Below, piece after piece: positions 47,428 through 57,749 of a stretch of DNA of 64,000 bases (the first letter of the stretch is position 1; each line of letters opens with the position of its first letter). Both the position numbers and the translations under genes were made by a program. Source of the stretch: Gnetum montanum. Lineage: Eukaryota; Streptophyta; Gnetopsida; Gnetales; Gnetaceae. The stretch is taken from assembly GCA_015680685.1 (NCBI GenBank), contig MNCI01012642.1, forward strand, positions 308,054-372,053, read 5' to 3'. Under the pieces are notes generated by a model. That model was given only the letters and a program-made list of their open reading frames with translations. It made no database searches and was not told where the DNA came from.

Positions 47428-48285
47428 TGATTAGTCATGTTTTGACATGCTTTGATATTGGATATCCAATATCAGACCCGTGACATCGAATACTTGATGT
47501 TAGATCCTAAGATGCAATGTCAGATATATGATATTACAAGGTATATGTTACCCTATAAATATAGTGCGTGGGGCTCATGATTTTCAAATAGTTTTGTCAT
47601 AGTTTATGCATAGAGTAGCAAAGCTCTTATAGTTTTTTTTCTCCAAAGTTATAATATTTTCTAAGTGCCCATAGTAGGAGTTTGAGTGTGTATAGATCTT
47701 TGTTTGAGCACTAATGTACCTTAGCATAACCATGCGACAAAAATAAAAATGAATCCTTTTAATAATTCTTGCAACATTAAGAATAGATCAATGTTTCCTT
47801 TAATGTACTTTACTTTAATGCATTTAAATTAAGAAATTAATTTCTAGTTTTAATGAACATAAGCATGACCACTTCGAGCATACATATAGTGTTTGGTAAC
47901 CCAACAACTTTTAGCATTTGGTAGCCTAGTAAAGCTATATGTGTTTAGGATGTGTCTAGGAAAGTGAGATGGGTACTTTTGTTAGGTTAGCTAGGCAGTG
48001 AATGAATTAGATCTTAAATTACTCTACCCTTTCATTCTTCTTATAGGCAATTAAACTTATAAAACATAAAATGATAAAAATCATGTACCTCAATTACACT
48101 TAAAAATCATATCCATGAGCTTCACAAGTGTAGTTGGAAAGACAACGAATGTTCTCAACACCCATTTCACTTCCTAGAAGAACTAGTGCACTGGAGAACT
48201 ATAGGTCCATGGAATTTGACTAGATTATGTATGAACACCTTAGTGATTTGTATGGTTGGACATAGGGGTACCTTGCCACTCATCA
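47428..48285 (+). mobile_element. Outer element 3' LTR (858 bp)
   Basis: TGATTAGTCATG to GCCACTCATCA, followed by CACAT (48286-48290). This is the uninterrupted version of the 5' LTR (7687-8178 plus 16822-17173). Confidence 0.95.
47453..47561 (+). promoter_or_regulatory. LTR promoter with a perfect 22-bp palindrome (outer 3' LTR)
   Basis: 47453-47474 is a perfect palindrome (arm TGATATTGGAT and its complement). Weaker copies follow at about 47481-47500 (ACATCGAATACTTGATGT) and 47520-47536, then TATAAATA at 47554-47561. Confidence 0.7.
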
Positions 48286-48290
48286 CACAT

Positions 48291-49310
48291 AAATGATTCT
48301 TCTATCATGAAGAAACATTTTTTTTCTTAAGTGAATCAAGATCTACCTGATATATATATATTGAATTCTATGAAAATTACAAGATGTAGCTAGGATTTAA
48401 AAATATTTCATTACCTTAATTCAAAAGATAATATCTCTTTCAACTTTTTGAAAAATCAATGGAAGATTCAGTAATTCAACAAAGCAAGAAATATCATGAG
48501 ATGCTAGATTATAAGAGGGGGCCCACATTTTGAAAAATTAGTAAAGCATGATGATGATTGAAAACATGAATATCAAATACCTTAGAAATCATGATCAAAT
48601 CAAGAAATTCTACTAACAAAAATGAGTTTGACAAATAGCATGCATGGATAGCATCCAATCCTCGATCTTTCTAAACCAAATTTAAATGACTCGAAAAACT
48701 TAAGGAACAAAGTAAATAACCTAAAATTTGTATGAAAACATATCATTTAAAAATTTCTTAAGTAATAGATTCATATAAATTATTAGGTAACTTGTAGAAT
48801 GACAAAGAAGTGATGGATTCACTTGAAGAATCACATATTGAATTTGACAACTTTGCATATAATTCCAAATATATTTGCTAGAGAAATATTGGATCCACTA
48901 AAATAATCAAATTTATTGAGAAAACATTAGATCCATAGAAAAAACATAGGATCCATTTAAAAACATCAAATATGCTCATAACTTGAATTTACTAACCAAG
49001 CTTCTTAGGTTTTACTTTGGTAGATAATAACAAGTTATGAAGCATCAAATTAGACTATTTGTCTTGGGAGGTATTTATAGTCTTTATCTTGGTAACTTGA
49101 GGTCACAAGCTTGATTTCAATGGGTAGCACTATGTTATGGATTTTTAAAAAATTACCATGATGTTTAGTAAAAGTATTTTGAGAGTTTGTGTTAGTTGTA
49201 GGCTCTATGTCCTAAAAGTACATATAGTCATCTAGTTTCAGTTTTAACACCCCCCCATACAACCTTCTAGATTAGTACAAAAATATTTTAAAAAATGCAC
49301 TTAGTAATAA
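48291..49310. other. AT-rich DNA without recognised feature
   Basis: No ORF over 60 codons and no motif. A (TA)n run lies at about 48350-48360. Confidence 0.5.
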
Positions 49311-49429
49311 TAATTTAGTTATAATTCAACTAGGACAAATGGCTCGAGTAGTTAGCTCCTTATCTTATCAAAGAGGTTACTAGTTTGACAATGTTAGAAC
49401 TTGAAATAAATGGAACATAGATAGATCTC

Positions 49430-49550
49430 AAGATATACATTCCAATTTGAACTTTATATAACATAACATTACCCACTAGAATCGAATCCATGACCCGAAG
49501 CTTCTAAATTAGGTGTCTAACAACTAAGCTAGCATCTCATTATTAAGAGG
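49430..49550 (-). mobile_element. tRNA-derived SINE remnant
   Basis: Minus strand: A-box-like TGCTAGCTTAGTTGTTAGAC (about 49516-49535) and B-box-like GGATTCGATTCT (about 49477-49488), separated by about 30 bp. This is the layout of a polymerase III promoter. A second box-A-like segment (TGGCTCGAGTAGTTAGCTCC) at about 49331 on the plus strand may be another, more decayed SINE. Confidence 0.5.
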
Positions 49551-49634
49551 GTGATAGTTTAAGTCACATTAAGGCATTCTTATGCTCATTTGTAATAATT
49601 TTATAGTATTATGTTGGCTATATATATATGGGTG

Positions 49635-49910
49635 AAGGGAAGATGTAGGAGGATGTTAGGGTTGGTAAAATAATGAGGTGTAAGTGTAGTTAGAAGAATC
49701 TTGATTTTGAAGATCTAAGTCATGGGTTCAATCCTGATTAATAATGCCAAGTTATAGGGGATGTCAAATTCAAAAAAAAGTAATACTAATATTTAAAAAA
49801 ATTCATAGTACATTAGATCATTAAAGAAAAATGCCAATGATTTTAAAGATGTCTCTTTAGGTTCTCATCATTATAACCAATCTTGAAAAACTTCTCTTTT
49901 GGGATAGAAA
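49635..49910 (+). repeat. Dispersed repeat, copy 2 (copy 1 at 6785-7070)
   Basis: See 6785. This copy keeps GGGTTCAATCCT (about 49726-49737), a good match to a tRNA B box. Confidence 0.55.
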
Positions 49911-49919
49911 AAGGATCAA

Positions 49920-51505
49920 GCTTTGTCCTTATTCAGAAGTTCACAATCTACATGTATTAGTAGCCCAAGCTCCTTCATTAAAATAAAGCCACCACAAGCT
50001 AATTTTCTTAAAAAAATTTCTAAAACTATAATATGATTATAATTTCAATATTTACTAAGCTTGTACCATGTCCTCCAAATTTGTTTAAGAATTGGAGAAC
50101 CAGAAATAAAAATGGCCCAAGGAAAAAGAAGATAAGGAAGAAATTTATTAGAAGATCAACTATTATCATTCTTGGGTTTTTCTTCCATAAGTTTGTTTCT
50201 TAAAAGGAGCATTCAAACATCATCTTTATTAATGTACTTTGCAATCCATTTTACTGTAACAAAAATGTCCTAGTTCTAATAATTAATAATGCAAAGTCCT
50301 CCATATTTCTTGCTACTAGTATAAATATCCCAACCAACTCTAGAAAAACCTTTTCTATATTACTTAGTAGATCAAATAAATTGATAAATAATACAATCAA
50401 TTCTATTATAAGAAGTTTTGGAAAGAGCTTAACAACTAGAGTAATAAACATGAGTTGACAGAAACATTTTCTTAATAACTAAAATTTTTCCAATAAAGGT
50501 AAGCTTGTTTTCTTTCTATTTATCAAGCTTCTTTTCAATTTTATTAACCATATAATTTCACATAATTGTAAGATTAGGCTTAAAAGAAAAAGGGTTTCCT
50601 AAAATTTTAAAAATAATCTTTTTCAAGATTTTCCAAGGCTTGAGAGTAATCCACTCACCAATATTGTCATTACAATAAATAATAATTTTTTTCAATTGAT
50701 TTGAGAGTCAAATAACATGCAATAATATTCCACTCTAGCTAAAAGAGTATTACTATGTTGTAGAGAATCGTTGATAATAAAAAAGGAATAATCTACAAAG
50801 TGCATGTTAAGCAATTGCATACCTTAATCATTAATTGAAATTTCCTTAATAAAATTTCGTTGTGGATCATACTAAAAATTATGTGCAAGAAAGTTTGCAA
50901 CAACAATTACAAGATAGAAAGCTAGAGAACAACCTCGATGAACTGAGCATTGAAGGAAAAATGATGAACTTAATTTAAAATTAATAGCATCTTAAGCAAT
51001 AACATTAATAGGCAAGGTATAGATGGGAGGAATAAAATAATCACCAAATCCTAGTTTATAGAGCCAAGAAATAATGAAATTTTATTCAATCTTGTTATAA
51101 AATTTGACATAGTCTAACTTAATAAACATAATATCTTGACTACTATCAGAATCCCACTACATTCCTTCATAAGTTACAATAACATTATTTAAAATATGTG
51201 TACCTTTAGCAAAACTAGTCTACTCATGTCTAATGTTATCTTCAATAATGTTCTGAATTCAACAAGCTATATACTTAGCTAAAATTTTATAAGTATTATT
51301 AAGAAGATTAATAGGCCTTCAATTACTAATATGTTGAAAATATCCATTTTTAGGAAGAAGAAGAATAACACCTTTATTACTATTTTTGTCAAAAGAAAAA
51401 TTTTTAATGGCTTATTGGAAAACATGAAAGAGATCATCTCCAATGATGTCTCACTGTTTCTTAAAAACCTCAATAGGAAAATTCTATCTGTGGCTTGTTG
51501 ATTTG
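49920..51505 (-). pseudogene. L1-like LINE reverse transcriptase and 3' part
   Basis: From right to left on the minus strand: FPIEVFKK, then GVILLLPKNGYFQHISN followed by (stop)RPINLLNNTYKILAKYI, NIIEDNIRHE(stop)TSFAKGTHILNN, IMFIKLDYVKFYNKIEW (first Asp block, here LDYVKFY), INFKLSSSFFLQCSVHRGCS (equivalent of RGxRQGCPLS), and downstream LLIIRTRTFLL, the GGLGIxNxRxxNxALL block. This is the order and wording of plant L1 reverse transcriptases. The YADD box is not clear. Stops and frameshifts throughout. Its 5' end at about 51505 abuts an inverted segment holding ORF1 and endonuclease. Confidence 0.8.
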
Positions 51506-51699
51506 AAGTGTTTCTTATGAATTTTTTGCATTAGAAAATTTTTTGGTGATGAATGACCTAAAGATAGAAAACACTAATATCTCTTAGACTTTAAAGATAA
51601 TGAAGAATTCTATAGCTTTCAATTTTGTTTTACTTGATGATTTACATAAATCCTTGTTAAAAAAATCACTTCATAATACATATTTCTACATATTATTAG

Positions 51700-52260
51700 A
51701 TTTTTTTACTTAAATGAGGATTTTATGTCACTAATTCAAGCTATTCTTGAATGCTATGGAATTAATGTTTTGCATGCATGCTATTTTTTGAAGCTTTTTT
51801 GCTTGTCAAATTGGCCAATTTTGAAATGGTTGAGAAATCATTAGATCTTAAATTTTATATGGATTGGCATAATACTTTTATTTATTGCAAATGGAAAGTG
51901 GATTTTGATCCCTTTTTTTCTAATTACTTTAAAATTTCTTGTTAGATTAACTTAGAAAATCTTCTTCTTATTTTTCAAGCATTGAAAGAGAAATTGATGG
52001 TACATTAGTACAATCCTAAAGATAAAGTCAAAAAAATTACTAGATGGTATGCAACACATGTTATTTTGTAGAGATTGATTTACAGTAGAAGAAAATAAAT
52101 TAAAACTCAAGGTTAGTAATTATTGTATTTCTAAAAAAATTATATACTATAATTTACAAGAATGTTGTAGCTATTCTCATCATGAAGGCCATATTATTAG
52201 AATCTATCCTATTCTTAGCAAAGAAGTTGTTCATAAGGAAAAGAAATAACAATTTTCAGA
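51700..52260 (+). pseudogene. L1-like ORF1 remnant (RNA-binding, zinc knuckle)
   Basis: FEAFLLVKLANFEMVEKSLD and WKVDFDPFFSNYFKIS match the domain found at the start of plant L1 ORF1 proteins (DUF4283-like). About 90 codons on, ECCSYSHHEGHIIRIYPI is a decayed CCHC knuckle (GHIIRxCP). Plus strand, opposite to the reverse transcriptase next to it. Confidence 0.72.
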
Positions 52261-52829
52261 AAGGAAAATAATGGTAGTCCTTAGTAGGCAAAAATGAAAT
52301 CTTCTTCAACAAGTTCTTAATCTTTCACTAATTCTTTTAATTTTAAAAGTGATAGTAAACTCTTGATATTTAAAGAGAATTTATTTTTTAGAAAAGAAAT
52401 TTTCAATAGGGACCAATAATGAAAATATTTATGCAAATGAATTTCACTTAGTACAACATAGAAGGAAGAAACCATCAAAGACTATTTTCAGTTTAAAAAC
52501 CCTAAAGGTATCTTACTCTCTTTATACTTCTACTAGTATTCCAAGTGTTTTTTTTTTACTAGAAAATGATTTTTCATTTATTATTGACATGAATTATGAG
52601 ACAAAGGCTAAGCTTAAAAATTCAAGGATGAGGGCCTCCCCCACATTTCAATGTTAGTTTTATCATCAAATTTTTAGAGCCTTTTTGATAAGTCCCATGA
52701 AAAGATTGCAGGGGAGTATCTTTCAAACTAATAGTTATCTCTTAATTTTCTTTTCCTATAAGAAATTAAGATTTCAACTTTTCATATCAGTCTTGTTAGT
52801 AAATTCATTTTAAAAATTTTCATTATTTT

Positions 52830-54110
52830 TTCTACTACTCGTGAAGTTAATAAATAAGGTATTGCTATTCTTATTAATAAAAATTGGACTGAAAAATTTT
52901 TGAATTGTAATTTTGATAATATTTGAAGATTTATTTAGATTATTTATTAGTGAAAGATGTAACTTTGGATTCTGTAATATTTATGCTCCTAGTAATTCAA
53001 AAGATTAATAAGATGTTTGGATATATCTTCTATCTTTGCCTAAAATTCTTTGGATTATTGGAGGTGATTTTAATATAGTTGAAAGTCATTTAGATAAACT
53101 TGGTGGTCTTTCTTCTAATATGTCTTCTCAAGAAAAAGAATAGATTGGTGTAATTTCAAAGGAAATATTTTCTTTTTGATGTTAGTCCTTTATTCATATC
53201 TTATTTGAATGAGAAACATTATACTTAATGTAATTATTAACAAAGAAATGATAGAATTTATTATTGACTTTATAGATTTTACATCTCTAAGTTTTTCGTT
53301 TGGAAGCCTACAAGAAAAATAGAAATGCATATGGATGCTATTTTGTTAGATCATTTTCCTATTAGTATTTTTCTCTTTGAAATTAACTCTTCATTTATTT
53401 TTTTGAAAGCATGAGCTTTTTCTTATAAATGCTAATATTTTCATAGGACCTAGTAAGAAAAATATTTTCAAGTCTTTATGGAATGCAGAGAAAAAGCCTA
53501 CTAGTGATATTGGTTAAATTGACTCATGGTAGTGAACTACTTGTAGAGTTAGAAATTATGCTAGATAGTTCGAAAAGCTATTTGCTTAGTGTAAGCATAA
53601 AGTTGAAGAAGATCTTGCAGAATCTATAAAGAAAATGAAAAATTTTTAGACCAAAATTCATTTGATTTTAAAACTCAAAGAACCTTGACTAAAGTTGATT
53701 ATGCTAAATAATGTTAAAATAACTTTGAAGCTAAAGTATTGTTACTAAAAGTTGCATGCATTAATTAATAATTGAAGATAAACCTTACAAGAAACTTTTA
53801 AAATTTCTAAAAGGAAAGGTTCAAGTACCTAAACTGGAATCATTCTATATAAATGATTCTATCATTAAAGAACCTAAGAATATTCATAATTTTTTAGCGA
53901 ATCATTTTTCTTGTATCTTTTCTTCAAAATATTTTAGCAAGGAATCCTTCTAGGCCTTTGGTACACATATTTCTCATCTTATAACAGAAGCATGTTAAAG
54001 TATTCTTGAAGTAGAAATTAAAATAGAAGAAATAAAGTGGCCTCTAATTCTAGGTTATAAAGTATTAGATTATACTAAAAAAGGATACATGCTTTCTTAG
54101 TAGGAACAAA
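52830..54110 (+). pseudogene. L1-like endonuclease and linker remnant
   Basis: Plus strand: NIYAPSNSKD (about 52977), LPKILWIIGGDFNIVESHLD and KLGG (about 53036-53110), which is the GDFN motif of the AP-type endonuclease, then QRNDRIYY with (L)YRFYIS and ILLDHFPISIF (the SDHxP box, about 53345-53370). The linker continues with FYINDSIIKEPKNIHNFLAN (about 53840) to IKIEEIKWPLILGYKVLD (about 54020-54072), the point just before the reverse transcriptase would begin. No reverse transcriptase follows on this strand. Confidence 0.78.
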
Positions 54111-54706
54111 AGTCAAAATCTCAAATTTTCTAATGCAAATTTTCTCGTCGATTACTTTTTTACCAACCACCATGGAATTCATGCCTCATGCCCATCATGG
54201 CATCATCTTCTATACTATTAAAAAATGAAAAAGGTGCATTCAAATTTAAAATAAGTAAGACACTAAAATTTGCAATTTCATTCCAAATGAAAACACATGA
54301 GATTCATACCTTCATTATTTTTCTTGAGGTTTACTCTAGAAAAAGAAGATGAGGCAAATTAAAGTCTCTTCAAAGTTACAAAGAAAGCACTCATTTCCAT
54401 ATTGAAGCTTGACTCTTCTACTTTATTTTATTATAGTTTGGATTAGTTATAGTTTGCATGATACTTATGCTTAAATAATGTGTTGAAAATTACATAGGTA
54501 AGTTATGCTAGCAGTATTTATCAAAGTAATTTTTTCTTAGATTAGTTTAATAATTAGATGATTTTTACTATGGTAAAGTAAATGTTGAAATAAGATATAG
54601 GTCTTTTTGATCATTTTATTTTCCAATTTGAGATGGGAATAAATAAGAAATGGTATTATCTTAAAATCTATAAGAATAGACTTGATAATATTATAAATAG
54701 TATTAG
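54111..54706. other. AT-rich DNA without recognised feature
   Basis: No motif or ORF recognised. Confidence 0.45.
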
Positions 54707-56010
54707 TGATGGATCTCTTGGTAGAAATTTGTGCATTGTTCTTAGATCTTAGAAAAATATTTATGATGGAAATTGAGTCAAGGAAGCCAAGTTAGAAGAA
54801 GATGCAGCTAGCACTTGAACCTTTATAATTTCTATTATTTAAGAATCTAACTAGGTAGATTGAAAATCCTTGGCATCTAAGGTAAGTATTTCAAATTAGT
54901 AGCTATGTTTTTTACTTTCTCAAAAGCTTATTACAAATGTACTTGATGATGATAATGAAATGATCAAGTAGGAGAATAGTTGGGTCATTGAAAAAATTAG
55001 TAAGATGCTCTTAGTACAAACTGCATAGATGTGATTTCCATTATTGTATATTCATTTAGGTTCTTTGACCAATCAATAAAATAATTAATGTTTCTAGGAG
55101 GCTTTGAGAAAGGGTATAGAGATGTTTTTCTAAACACTTGGAATATCATAGTTTGGGTATATCACTAAATTTGATGTATCCAAATAAGATAAAAGTGCAT
55201 ACCCTAATATTAGAGACATCATTGAAGAGAGCTAAAGTGCACAACATGGTATTGAGGACCTCTATACATACAAAATGCAAATACACTATGTGCTATTAAA
55301 GAGTAGGATTATCTTGAAAAATACCCTTAGTACATAGGGTTATCTTAAATAATACTATTGTTGATGGATCTCTTGGTAGAAATTTGTGCATTGTTCATAT
55401 GTCTTGGAAGAAGATTTATGATGGAACTTGAGTCAAGGAAGCCAAGTCAAAAGAAATGGTAGTTGGCTCTTAAACCTCTACAACCACTATTATTTAAGAA
55501 TCTAACTAAGTAGATTGAAAATCCTTGGGATCCAAGGAAATTATTTCAAATTAGTAGTTGTGCTTTTGCTTTCTCAAAAGCTTATTACAAATGTACTTGA
55601 TGATGATAATGAAATGATCAAGCAAGAGAATAGTTTGATCATTGAAAAAATTATTAAGATGCTCATTATGCAAAGTGCATAGATGTGATTTCCATTATTA
55701 TACATTCATTTAGGTTCTTTGAGCAATCAGTAAAACAATTGATGTTTCTAGGAGGCTTTGAGAAAGGACATGGAGATGCTTTTCTAAACACCTAGAATAT
55801 CACACTTTGGGTACATCAATAAATTTGGAGATGTACCCAAATGAGATAAAAGTGCACACCATGATATTGGAAACATCATTGAAGAGAGCTAAAGTACACA
55901 ACATGGTATGGACGATCTCTATTCATACAAAATGCAGATACACTATGTACTATTAAAGAATAGTTTTATCTTGAAAAATACCCTTAATGCCTAGTGTTAT
56001 CTTGAAAAAT
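54707..56010. repeat. Tandem duplication, period about 655 bp
   Basis: Unit 1 starts GATGGATCTCTTGGTAGAAA at about 54709 and unit 2 repeats this at about 55364. Both contain AAGCTTATTACAAATGTACT and TGATGATGATAATGAAATGA and end with CTTGAAAAATACCCTTA. The units differ by scattered substitutions. No protein recognised. Confidence 0.88.
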
Positions 56011-56570
56011 ACCTTTGAAGTTGCATCAAATGATCATGAAAATATCTTTGCCTATATTTATTGGATTGTACGTAATATTGGATAAATAAAATACCCTATA
56101 ATATGATATTACAAACATTGTAAAAATTCAATTAGCATGAGAGAATTTTTGCAGTGCATCTTAATTATTTAGGAATAGATGCTTTTACCATATGTATTAA
56201 ATTGTGGTTTAAGCCTCTTATTCACATATTGTATTGAAAATGTACATTATCATCACTATGAATAGAAAATTCTATTATTTTTCCATTTTCATATTGAGAA
56301 TTTTCATGGATACATTTTTCAAATTAATTCAAAGATTCAATTGCATGTAGACTACTGCATTACGTTTGTCATCGATGTATACCAATACTATATTTTTAGG
56401 ATTAATTAAATATATTTTGTATAATTTACTCATTTATATGCTCTATTTATTCAATCACATGAAATGAATTAAGATGATCTTAACATTGAATCATATATAA
56501 GATTGAAAAAAGATTGATGTTACAAATATTTAATTTTTTAATGATTATTCTTGCTATCCAAGCACTAATG
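56011..56570. other. AT-rich DNA without recognised feature
   Basis: No ORF or motif seen up to the LTR boundary at 56576. Confidence 0.5.
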
Positions 56571-56575
56571 GGTTG

Positions 56576-57504
56576 TGATGAGTGGCGAGGTACCCCTATG
56601 CCCAACCATATGGATCACAAAGCATTTATGCTTGATCTGGTCAAATTCCGTGGACTTTACAATTTCTGGTACACTAGTCTTCTAGGAAGTGAATCTTGCC
56701 CTAAGGTCATTCGTTGTCTTCCCAATTACACTTGTGAAGCATAATGGTATGGTTAAGAGTAATAGAGGAATATTATTTTTTATCAATTTATGTTTTATGT
56801 TTCAGGGTTCTTGAAGAGAGAGAGAGATAGAGTAATTTAATGACTAATCTAGATTAACTAATTCATTGATCTCTAACTAATTCTTACATAAGCATTCGTT
56901 CCCACTTTCCATACATGTCCTAAACCCACGTGTCCACTGTTGGATTACCAAGCACTATGTTAATGGATGCACCAAGTACTAATGCTACTAGGATTACCAA
57001 ATGAATACATGTTATGCTCGAAATGGTCATATTTATGTATTTAATCTATCTAGTTTATCTTGCCTAATTATCTTAATTAGCTCAATTTCTGGAAAATATT
57101 GAATAATTGATTAAAAACATTAAATGCATAAATGAAATATTTAGTCTATCCAAAATGCTGCAAGGTTTATTAGAAAGCTCATCTTTATTACTGCACACAC
57201 TATCATGCTTAGGTACAAAAATGCTCAAATAAAGATCTATACACTCAATGACTCCTGCTACTAGCACTTGGGAAAACATTCTAACTTTCGAATGGAAAAA
57301 TTGCAAGAGCTCTACTACTACTATGATAAGACATGCCATAAATGCAACTGATGAGCTTGTATTTATAAGCAAAATTAGACCATGTGTTAATGGGGCCTCA
57401 TTGATGCATTATTGCATGCATCGATGGGGCCTTGTTGATAAGGCATAGTCGATAAGGTCACGTTGATGAGGCCTCATTGATGCAACAAAAAATGTGACTC
57501 ATCA
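56576..57504 (-). mobile_element. 3' LTR of the right-hand element (929 bp)
   Basis: On the minus strand it runs TGATGAGTCAC (57504) to CGCCACTCATCA (56576), with the same TGATGAG/CTCATCA ends as the inner element. The LTR-end segment at 56576-56600 is shared with the inner and outer families (GGTACCTCGCCACTCATCA). Confidence 0.92.
57360..57486 (-). promoter_or_regulatory. LTR promoter: GATGAGGCCTCATC palindromes and TATA box
   Basis: Palindromes TTGATGAGGCCTCATTGATG (about 57463-57482), ATCGATGGGGCC (about 57420-57431) and TAATGGGGCCTCATTGATGC (about 57388-57407), then, on the minus strand, TATAAATA at 57360-57367. Same layout as the other LTRs but a different palindrome. Confidence 0.7.
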
Positions 57505-57517
57505 TACCTGCACAATT
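57505..57517 (-). promoter_or_regulatory. Polypurine tract of the right-hand element
   Basis: Minus strand AATTGTGCAGGTA just before the LTR, preceded by CTCGAGGACAAGTTTTCATTT, matching the outer and inner elements. The purine run is interrupted by TGC. Confidence 0.7.
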
Positions 57518-57749
57518 AAATGAAAACTTGTCCTCGAGTTCCTTTACAAAATTGGGAAGGTATGAGATTCTTGAATGACTCTTAACAAAACAAGACAAAA
57601 TAGACTGACTTAACAAAATTGAGTGCCTAAGTGTACAGATCAGCACATTACAAAAATTATGGTTTTCATGACAAAAAATTAAACATCATGACATGAGTTT
57701 TCAAACTTGAATAGCATGCCCTCTAATTGTGTGAAGTTGGTGGAGAAGA

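Larger units (their letters stand above)
7687..48285 (+). mobile_element. Outer Athila-like Ty3/gypsy retrotransposon, carrying two nested insertions
   Basis: The termini are TGATAAG and CTCATCA. The 5' LTR is in two pieces (7687-8178 and 16822-17173) because the inner element entered it. The 3' LTR is 47428-48285. A primer binding site resembling a tRNA-Asp complement follows the 5' LTR at 17175, and a polypurine tract precedes the 3' LTR. In order, it encodes remnants of gag, protease, reverse transcriptase, RNase H and integrase. The gene order, the tRNA-Asp-type binding site and the long spacer after integrase match the Athila lineage. The reverse transcriptase/RNase H region is interrupted by the Tat-like element (23072-43647). 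Without the two insertions it would be about 11.4 kb. Coding capacity is destroyed. Confidence 0.9.

Noticed and set aside
49430-49550. A functional tRNA gene
   Set aside because: A and B boxes are present, but no cloverleaf could be drawn with a 7-bp acceptor stem; it fits a SINE remnant.
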